Source: Leptodontidium sp. MPI-SDFR-AT-0119 (taxonomy: Eukaryota; Ascomycota; Leotiomycetes; Helotiales; Leptodontidiaceae). Taken from it: DNA of 64,000 nt. The stretch lies in NCBI GenBank assembly GCA_020726505.1, contig JAHLEZ010000001.1, positions 2,356,001 to 2,420,000 on the forward strand, in the 5' to 3' direction. Position numbers and translations under genes: made by a program. Below, piece by piece: positions 55,689 through 64,000 of the stretch (the stretch's first letter is position 1; each line of letters starts with the position of its first letter). The notes beneath the pieces are model-generated. The model did no database searches. It saw only the letters and a list, made by a program, of their open reading frames with translations, and was not told the origin of the DNA.

Positions 55689-57471
55689 ATGATGCACCAC
55701 TTCAACGCTGTTGTCTTTGCCTTTCTCGCTTCAACTGTGGTTGCGGGTCGAACTCCTCCCTCCAAGAATCTCCCAGTTGTAGACCTTGGATATGAACTCT
55801 ATCGTGCTACTGAGTTCAATGTAAGCATGCATAATGATAGATTTCATGCTCTGATTTATTTCACTGACCTCTCTCTTGTAAAGCAAACTCGAGGATACTA
55901 CAACTTCTCCAATATCAGATACGCTTCCCCTCCACTAGGGGATCTGCGCTTCAGAGCTCCTGTGCTCCCAGCTACCAATCGATCAGTTATTCAAGATGGT
56001 AGTGTAACGCGCATATGCCCACAGGCTACTCCGTCTTGGCTGGTTGAGGCGGGAGTATGGGCTTTCCCGTACATCGTATCCGGAACCATTCCAAACATCA
56101 CTTATTCGCTAACGACTCCGAATAATGATTCCGTGCCCGTTACTCCAGACCCGCGTGAGAACGAGGACTGCTTGTTCCTTGATGTCATGGTACCAAAGAA
56201 AGTTTTCGAAAATGCTGGAGCTGGCGCAAAGGCCCCTGTTATGGTCTACATATATGGTAAGCCGCCGTGAGAGAAAAGAATTGTTAATCAAGCTAAAGTA
56301 AAATTCAGGCGGCGGATACACCGCTGGGGCAAAGAGTGAGATTGATCCAGTGGGTCTAATGGCTCGCAGCAGAGATCATTCACCCAACGGCGTTATCTAC
56401 GTGGGTATGAATTATCGTCTCGGCGCCTTTGGATTTCTCTCCGGGCCTACCTTTCAGAAAGACGGAACAGCGAACGCTGGTCTATACGACCAAAGACTGG
56501 CCCTCGAGTGGGTCCAGACCAACATCCACCTTTTTGGGGGCGACAAGACTCGGGTGACTGTTTTCGGAGGATCAGCTGGAGCTGGATCTATCATGCATCA
56601 GATCACAGCCTTTGGTGGCCTCAAATCACCTCCTTTCCAACAACTTATTCTTCAATCTCCAGGCTGGACTCCCAGGCCGGGGCCGGACCAGCAGGATAAT
56701 TATTTCCGTACTTTTCTTGCAAATGCAAATGCAAGCGACTTAGCCGAGCTACGAAAGCTACCTTCTGATGTTTTAATGTATGCAAACGCCCTTCAGGTTG
56801 TGCGTTCGCCATACGGTACATTTACATTCGGCCCAACGATCGATGGGAAATTCGTCACGCAGGATCCCCGGACCCTTCTCAACCGCGGCCAATTTCCGAA
56901 ATCCTTGAAAGCTCTCGTGGCTCATAACAGAGATGAGGGTATTGGTTTCTCTCCTCCTAGTTCCAGCAACGCACTGTATCTCGATCTCATCAAGTCAATT
57001 TTACCCCGTGCCGACCGGTCCGTCATTGATCTCATGGTCGACGATTTCTATCCGCCTATCTTTGACGGGTCTGAGCTGTATCACGACCAGATTGCCCGTG
57101 CAGCGCTCACAGTCACCGAATCGACTTTTTCCTGCAAGTCATTTTCCGTTGGGAGTACCTTCAGTCATTCTTTTGGATACGTCTTCGATGTTTTCCCAGC
57201 GACGCATGGATTTGATTCTCAATATGTCTTCTATGACCCGGAGACATCATCGGCACTCAACCTGACCATCGCTTACGCAATCCAAGACTATGTCACCACT
57301 TTTGCCATTGGAGGTATCCCCCATAGCAGCGTGGATGGTCTGCCAGGGTTTCCGAGCTACGGCAAGAAAGGAAATGTTGTTATGTTGGGAGATACTGGCA
57401 TCAGCACAACGACCGACCCAGCGGCTAATGAGAGATGCAAATGGTGGAATCTTAATCTCTCTACAAATTAG
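55689..57471 (+). CDS. secreted carboxylesterase type B
   Basis: Starts MMHHFNAVVFAFLASTVVAG, a signal peptide. Introns at 55821-55883 (joins EFN to QTRGYYNFSNIRYA) and 56257-56308 (joins VYIYG to GGYTAGAKSEID) keep frame. Family landmarks follow: NEDCLFLDVMVP, GVIYVGMNYRLGAFGFLSGP, LALEWVQTNIHLFGGDKTRVTVFG, and the nucleophile motif GGSAGAGS (usual form GESAGA). AHNRDEG supplies the acidic member and PATHGFDSQYVF the His. So the Ser-acid-His triad is complete, with Glu to Gly just before the nucleophile Ser. Such enzymes hydrolyse carboxylic esters or lipids outside the cell. The frame is intact to the stop at 57469-57471. Confidence 0.9.
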
Positions 57472-59933
57472 CGCTAACAGAGCCTAGCCTCTTGTCGTTC
57501 ATACATACGTTAAAGTAGGGTTGACGTCTCTCGCTTGGTTTATGTGATATGTCCCAGGCTTAATACATTTTCTTTCAAATGGCGTGAAGCGATAAACGCT
57601 AGATTTGAATAATATGTATAGTATAGTTATTGTCACTATATATCCAATATATTCGCAACTTTGCAGGAGCTATGAAATGGACTTGGGTTCAAATGGCCAA
57701 AACTTTTAACCTAGGAAGATCAAAGGTGAACGGAAAATTGTGAGAAAAAAACCACGCCCGCCAGCTTCAGCTTAGTGACGACATTTCTAATCGAGCTGGG
57801 TATACACATGGATGAGTTCCCTCCCCAGATAAGGGAACGGCATATGTGGAGCAGCGCTATATAGTATAGTATAGTACTCGGCTTTTTCTGGTGATGATGA
57901 GAGACTTAAGTGAAAGAGAGAGCTAAGTAAAAAGGGGGAAATGGGGGGTTGCGGGGGCTCCATATCTCGTCCTCGTTCCCTTCTTCTCCGAAATTTGTTC
58001 ATTTCTAGCACTAGCACTACAATATCTGCCTGCGTTTTGCCCCTCACGCTTCAGCAGTTAGTTAGGACAGTTCCCATCTTTCTTTCCTGTTTCCAATCTC
58101 TTTTTTCATTCGTTAACTAGATCACCATCACTACAATCCCAATTCAGCATGAGGAATGGAATGCTCTAGTGGCTAGCTATCCCCCATACCTTACTTAGGG
58201 AGGGGGTACAAAAAGCCGGGGTTAGCTCCTCTGATCCGTGTACTTGCGCACAATCCGGAAGAAACATTGCGGAACGCAGAACTTATTTATCGTATTGTTT
58301 GTCGTATGTGGTGATTCGAGTTATATAGTTAATGGCTTTAACTCGCTTCCCGCACACAGTACAGTCAATCAAGCTATATACAAGCCGATGTACAGTTACC
58401 TGAATGAGTATCCAATGAAGAACTCAACCGTCCGAATTGTACATACTCTGATAGCGGAAGCTTAGATTGCCGTTCTGGGAAGAGTGGAATTGTGATGGTT
58501 TGGCCAATGATTGTTGAGAGAGTTTTAGTGCTTCCCGGCTCCTAGGCTGCTGGGACAGGGGCTTAGGTACAGTAATGCACATTCAGGGGTTCTGGTTGCC
58601 CTTTAAGATCCTGGACGACGATGACTATTCATGTTCCATTCCGAAATGCGTCAAGGCTCTATTCATTGCTTTTCAATATCACCTGTCTTACTTAACTAAA
58701 CATTATGGAGTTCGTGGTCAAGGCTCTTGGAACCGCAACGAGATGCTCAAAGTTTGAGCCCAGTGTGTCCTGAGTGCTTCACAGCCAAGGGAAGAATACT
58801 GGATTAACTGGGCTGGACTGCAACTCTAGGTTGTTACAAACAAGTTACTATTACTACTACGACTTCAAGGATGCCTTTTCTACCCACTATTTTCCGTCCG
58901 ATTTTCGAAGCCACAAGTATATCACATGTGTGCTAGCCTAGTTAGCACGACTCCGAAAGCTCCTCTCTTCTCTTTAGCATCACCTATATTCATTCTTCTT
59001 TAATCTAGTATTAGGTACTTTAAGAACTTGTAATACATGGCACTTTCGCGCCTTGCTGAGGGGTGCCCTAGCCCCACCCCTCAGACTCCCCTCCCACCCC
59101 CCTTCGGGGGTTGAAGAGAGCTAGGAGGTGAAAAGGTAATTACTTACTCTCTTTAATTGTACCTTTTTACGTTCGGATCTTTTGATTGGACCCCGTCAAA
59201 TCGAAGTCAACAGCCCCGTTACGTACTAAAGTGGTTAACTAGCCTATAATACCTTTTAGAAAAAGTCCTTAACATGCAGAGTTAGGTGATATTTTTGAGC
59301 CAGATAAATGCTGGCGGGAAAAGGGTTCCAATAGTAAGATATGAGACGTGGACAAATTTTGGTGTAGCATGCCTCGCGCCACAGCGCTAAGCCCTCTCTT
59401 CAGTCGTACCTCCTTTCTCCCCTTTGCAACATCCTCGATTGGAGGGCTAGGCGAGCAACAGAGCGGATAATTCCTGACCGCCTCTGGGATCGACTCTACC
59501 ATCTCACTATCCATGCCACTCGATATGCTGTTGCTTGAGTCGCTGCTTATTTCACTGCGCTGCGTATCATTATCGCCCTTCCTACTCGGCGTGAGGGTTG
59601 CCTAACTGCTACCGAATCCCAGCGCTTGGAAGTATGCAGGCCGCCGCCACCATCTGCTGTGTTGAGAATACCTCCAATCCACGACTTGCGATTGTATGTT
59701 GGGGGCCATAGACCTCCAGCTTTGCAAGGGATGTTGCCTATTGCAAATCTATCATTGGATGCACATCAAGGCTTCCATCCGCCTCGCCTGATCCCCGCAT
59801 CGTAAGGCTGGCGTGGTGGGGTTATAACTCTGTGAATGCCCATGCAGTCTCTTCTTCCTCAACCATCTCTTGTTTCCTGATAATTCTCAGTTACTCAATA
59901 CCCAAGTATCATTTCTTCGCTCCTGCAAGTTCA
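57472..59933. other. 2.4-kb gene-poor stretch
   Basis: No domain-bearing frame seen on either strand. Contains the hairpin cluster at 59057-59115. The last 100 bp include a hydrophobic in-frame extension of the AAA gene from 59832 that I treat as leader. Confidence 0.45.
59057..59115. other. two adjacent stable hairpins
   Basis: TGAGGGGTG and CACCCCTCA form a perfect 9-bp stem around a 9-nt loop. About 20 nt later a C5/G5 stem encloses TTC, a form close to a C(UUCG)G tetraloop. No coding sequence surrounds them. About 60 nt downstream GTTCGGATC followed by TTTT resembles a weak polymerase III B box and terminator. Confidence 0.5.
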
Positions 59934-60937
59934 ATGGCCAAAGCTAGCGTCCCCGAGACCCAAGCTGCAAAAGACACCCCCGCAAAGGCGGTTGTTGAAA
60001 ACAGTTCAGACCTGTCGAAGGATTCCGCCGAATCTTCGACGATCAAGAGTCCAGCAGTCATGTCACCACCTCAAGAGCCTGGCGTGATTTGCGAGGTCAA
60101 GGACCTGTACCAGGGAACAGCTAGTTGTGTTTGTTGCATGACATGGGCAGCAGCCCCTCAAAAGAAGATCACCACCGCTGTAGCCACGGACACGAGCGGC
60201 TATGCTGTCCTCGCCCGCAAATCGGAAGGTCATGGTGACTACGGACGTGATCTCAAGCTTCACTCCATCGTCATCCAGAGTGCATTGATCAGGAAAGTCT
60301 TGGATGTTGCTTTGAAAGGCTATCCAGGCATCGCAACTGGTCTCGAGAACTTCACCGTTGAAGCCCCATTCCCATGTTTCTATCATCGATGGACCGCACT
60401 CGTCGATGCCTACTCTACCTCTGTAGGCGAGACAACACAACATCTCGGGCTGCTCATAAATCTCCTTGACTCTGAGTTCCGCGGAACCCAGAAGGCCGTT
60501 GCGGACCTTCTCAAGAACAATGTCATCGAGCACCGATATCTCTGGACGATCTTCCAGCCAGGTCACTACATCCTCACCAAAACAAACGGCCAGGACTCCG
60601 TCCTCCTCCTGGATGCCGTCTCCAAGTACGATGAAACTCTTCACGGAGGCAACAGGGGATACATGTTGACAGGTAGTTACATTGACTACGACGGGTCGAT
60701 GACTGGCCTCGGGACGACTCGAATCAAGATTTCCGAATTCAAGGGCACAATGGCATTGTCTGAGTTGCCAGCCCTTCCGTTCTTGATGCATCCTGACAGG
60801 GAAGCTATCGAGAAGAAGCGTGTTGCGGAAGGCAAGCGATTTGCTGCCTTCAGGACCGGAGAGTTCCAAGAGTACGCAGGCAGAGCGTTTTCTGATGATA
60901 GAGAGAATGACAATGTCACCGAGACACAGGTATATTC

Positions 60938-60972
<35 letters not shown>

Positions 60973-62252
60973 TGTCTGAATTTCAAATCTAATCCGAGAT
61001 TAGGTCAACGGCAGAGTCATGATCGATCCATTCGCCTACTTCCAGTTCAAAAACCATGACGGACTTCTCCTCCGTCCTCTCGGTCTCCCAGCTCCAATCA
61101 TCCATCAACCAGTCTACCGTCCACATCACGGCCCTCCACCACCACCTGGCCCACCAGCCCCACCACATCCTCACCATCCTCCAAGAATGATGCCACCTCC
61201 CCCACGACGAGTGTATCAGAACGAAGACCGTAACCGTCAAACTCGTCCTCAGAAATCGGACCAGAAAGAACTCACCGACAACGAATACCTGATCTGCGTG
61301 CCATTCGTTAGAGGCTATTCTTTCAAGAGCAAGGAATGGGTTCTACTCAATATCGAGAACCTGAGACCAGTTCAATGGACTGAGGATCTGTTCGAGAATC
61401 TCGTGTTGCCAGCTGAGGAGAAGGATCTGTTGCTCGCACTCGCAAAGAGTCATTGCGACGCTAAAGCAAACACGTTCGATGACTTTGTCATTGGCAAAGG
61501 TATGTTTCCCTCCTAATTCCCTCCTATCCTTGCTCGAATTTCAGACTCTTGTTCCTCGGTATGCATCGCTGACTCGTTGAGCATAGGCAGAGGCATGGTA
61601 ATCCTCCTCGACGGCCCCCCGGGGGTGGGCAAAACCCTCACAGCCGAATCCGTCGCCGAAACAATGAAAGCCCCTCTTTACACCATGAGCGCTGGCGAAC
61701 TCGGCACCCAATCCCACAATGTCGAGAAGCGCCTCTCAGATATCCTAGAGATGGCTAGCATGTGGAACGCCATCCTCCTGATCGATGAAGCCGATATCTT
61801 CATGGAGCAGCGCACACCATATGAGTTGGACAGGAACGAATTAGTTGCTAGTACGTCCCCTCACCTTTGCCTACCTTTCGTCACGCGCTCTACTAACTAA
61901 TAAAGTCTTCCTCCGCCACATGGAATATTTCCACGGCGTCATGATCCTGACTACCAACCGCGTCGAGACAATGGACGTTGCATTCGACTCCCGCGTCGAC
62001 ATCCGTCTGCACTACCCACCCCTCCCAGCGTCCTCACGCCGCCAGATCTGGGCTAACTTCCTCGCTCGTCTTCCTGAGAAATCGACATTCACTGATACTG
62101 AACTAGATCAGCTCGCGAAGCTGGATTTGAATGGACGGCAGATCAAGAGTGCGGTTAAGACGGCGCAGTTGTTGGCTAGTGGTAAAGGAGAGGGCGTTAA
62201 TATTGAGCATGTCGGGACTGTGTTGAGGATTACGAGGGGTGTGCTTTTATAG
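59934..62252 (+). CDS. AAA ATPase with DUF7025-like N-terminal region
   Basis: Start chosen at 59934 (MAKASVPETQAAKD); an in-frame ATG at 59832 would add 34 hydrophobic residues. Introns are 60930-61003, 61500-61586 and 61851-61905. The N-terminal half (SEFRGTQKAVADLLKN, RYLWTIFQPGHYILTK, KISEFKGTMALSELPALPF) matches the DUF7025 region of fungal AAA proteins. A Pro/His-rich linker (PPPPPGPPAPPHPHHPPRMM) precedes the ATPase. Walker A is GPPGVGKT, Walker B is AILLIDEAD, and ILTTNRVETMD with VDIRLHY gives sensor 1 and the arginine-finger region. The end reads IKSAVKTAQLLA. Such proteins are probably hexameric unfoldases; substrate unknown. The first intron carries a 31-nt run of C. The frame is intact. 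Confidence 0.9.
60939..60969 (+). repeat. 31-nt poly-C tract in an intron
   Basis: Uninterrupted C run from 60939 to 60969, nine bases after the GTATAT donor of the first AAA-gene intron. Confidence 0.9.
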
Positions 62253-64000
62253 TCCAATTTTTGAAAGGGGCTGATTGTGGTGTTTGCGCGCAAGATTTGG
62301 GCCATGCAGAAGGAGTGCAGTTGTCGAGGTCGCAAGATATTATGCACAGAGATGAATTCTATAGCCATGGTAAGAGTTGTCTTGTTATCAGAACAGGAAT
62401 CCATCGGCGAACAAAATTTCCCTTGCCATATGCTACGAACCCTCCTATTTCGTTCTGGGACTTAGGTAGGTAACAATATAAACACGGCCTAGCTCCCACT
62501 TACAATTCATCCGACAGACCTCTCTCTTTCGCTTGAACGATGAGAACTTCTGATATTTGGAGAAGTAACCTTCATTACAGAGCTTTCAGCGTTCATCTAT
62601 GGAAGTTAGACAGCAAGAGGATTTGGAGGCCAATTTGGTTGTTCCGGGCTAACACACTGACGGGTTCCATTTACGCTAAGGTGATGTTGACTTTCACAGT
62701 GGTCGGAGGCACCATGCTGCCTACAAGCTCTGTACGCATTTAAGAGATGCTGGATCATAGTTCAATGTGATAACAGCAATTGGGTACCATACAAGTGCGC
62801 CAGAGAGTGAAACAGAAATGGGCAAGAGCAGGAAATATGCCACTTCCAACCTATCGAGTCGCTAAACTGCTTCAAGAGTACATTTCCTTGGCCACCTGTT
62901 CACGAACTCGCATCCCATCCCGCAACTTTCAACTTTCTACGTATGCCGGGGATATGCAGCTTCAAGTGCACCAGGCTAAGAATCCCATCAATTTTCGGCC
63001 GACACTAGCAGGGTAGCATACATGTATTCTGCATGAGGTTTCCGACTTGCGTAAACGCCGACCGAGGTTCCGACTTGGGGACTTGCCCATTTTCTTGTGT
63101 TCGGTATACAAGGTGTTGTGTTACTTGGTGCGCATCTACGGATGTAAAGACGGATGGATCATCTGGGGGTCTAGTTTGTCGTGATGAGTAGAAGACTTAG
63201 ATGTTGATATAATTCGGAGGGTGCTGACTATATGACTTGATGTGAGTTGTCATGACTCTCAGCCCCCCACTACTCCCCTCTCTGTCTCTCTTCAGCGAGA
63301 CATGTATTTGAGAATCAGGGGGTCAATGTCACGTCTCACCGAGGTGGCTTCACCAGACCTTGGGCATAAGCTGGGCATATATGATTAATAAATATTGGAA
63401 GTGTTTGGGGGCTTAATTTTCGATGGGCAGCAGAGGGTTAAATACACTTGATAATTTTTACAAAATCCACAATCATGGTCAAAGTATTCTTACCAGCTAC
63501 TAGAAGTTTTCTTCTAGTTCTGCTTGTATTGTATGCCGCGATCTAATCTCTCAGAGAAAGAGGGGGTGTAAACTCCCTCTTGACAGTTGATAAGAAGTCG
63601 GGACCCACACGCATCTTTGCCACCTCGACAGTTGGAAAGCGGCGTCATTGATTGTGCATCTACATACCAGCTCCAGCTTCGCCAAGACTAGGCCGATTAT
63701 CTAAGTCACCCTCCGCTGATTCAATAAACGCACACTTACTCAGCCCCAGCATTACAAAGACCGGGACCGGAGCTACAAAACATTCCGAGAAACATTAAGC
63801 GAGACGAACCCCTGACTGGCATCCCAAAACGGAAATATTTTAGGTCCCAACGCTACGTTCTGGTACAATAGCAGCATTCAGCCTCATAATCTCTCTAACT
63901 ACAATAGAGATGTGCGCCGAGCGAGAAAGCTTGTCGTTGGGCTTTTTCGGCACTTCTGCCGACTGGACTGGTTGTGCGAATGTTTTGCTACCATGTTGTT
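62253..64000. other. gene-poor right end
   Basis: Short frames only (for example 62540-62743 and 62780-63016 on the plus strand) without domain or splice support. No RNA gene or repeat family recognised up to the window edge. Confidence 0.45.

Noticed and set aside
1..64000. Alternative genetic code with TGA or TAG read as Trp
   Set aside because: Intact genes in the window use TGA and TAG as normal ends, and the broken genes also carry TAA codons and frameshifts.
1..64000. CRISPR arrays, bacterial operons, viral genes
   Set aside because: No spaced direct-repeat arrays, Shine-Dalgarno-led gene strings or viral hallmark genes were seen. Intron-rich eukaryotic genes fill the window.

Overview
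This is nuclear DNA of a filamentous ascomycete (Pezizomycotina). The genes are split by many short GT-AG introns (about 45-100 bp). Typically fungal families recur: Zn2Cys6 regulators, Dal5-like MFS and NCS1 permeases, MAPEG and DUF4267 proteins, DUF7025-type AAA ATPases, small cysteine-rich secreted proteins. The mix resembles Leotiomycetes, but that placement is a guess. No viral, bacterial or CRISPR sequence was seen.

Layout. 1-10.9 kb: a 5'-truncated Zn2Cys6 regulator, a flavin amine oxidase divergent from a second Zn2Cys6 regulator, then a broken NCS1 permease and a broken arylsulfotransferase-like gene. 11-18.7 kb: two intact small secreted cysteine-rich protein genes among decayed genes: a glutathione transferase tail, an MFS transporter split by a 434-bp inverted-repeat element, and a caspase-like gene with frameshifts and a stop. 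19-26 kb: an initiator tRNA-Met, a DUF4267 protein, a MAPEG protein, an ELMO/CED-12 homologue and a broken zinc-type dehydrogenase. 26-32 kb: a sugar transporter, an SMP-30/gluconolactonase and an amidohydrolase lacking its metal-binding histidines. 33-43 kb: a small Cys-rich basic protein with microexons, two divergent C2H2 genes (one fused to ankyrin repeats), a FAD monooxygenase and a divergent kinase. 43.9-48 kb: a lipocalin-like gene with a stop at its signature tryptophan, then a gene fusing a fungal N-terminal domain, a CRIB motif and a degenerate Cdc42-like domain. 50-64 kb: an EF-hand MscS channel, a relic of a Zn2Cys6 regulator, a secreted carboxylesterase and an AAA ATPase.

Most notable is the CRIB-Cdc42 fusion (45781-47954, about 577 codons). 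A Cdc42-binding motif sits about 36 residues ahead of a Cdc42-like fold whose two Mg-coordinating threonines are both glutamine and whose C-terminal prenylation cysteine is absent. The reading frame is intact over six exons, so it looks like a maintained pseudo-GTPase rather than a dying gene. I know of no described protein of this layout, but could not search.

The second theme is decay. About nine of some 28 coding loci carry stops, indels, truncations or an insertion, interspersed with intact genes. The lesions include transversions and 1-nt indels, so RIP alone does not explain them, and sequencing error must be excluded with reads. Exon limits were read by eye from splice signals and frame continuity.
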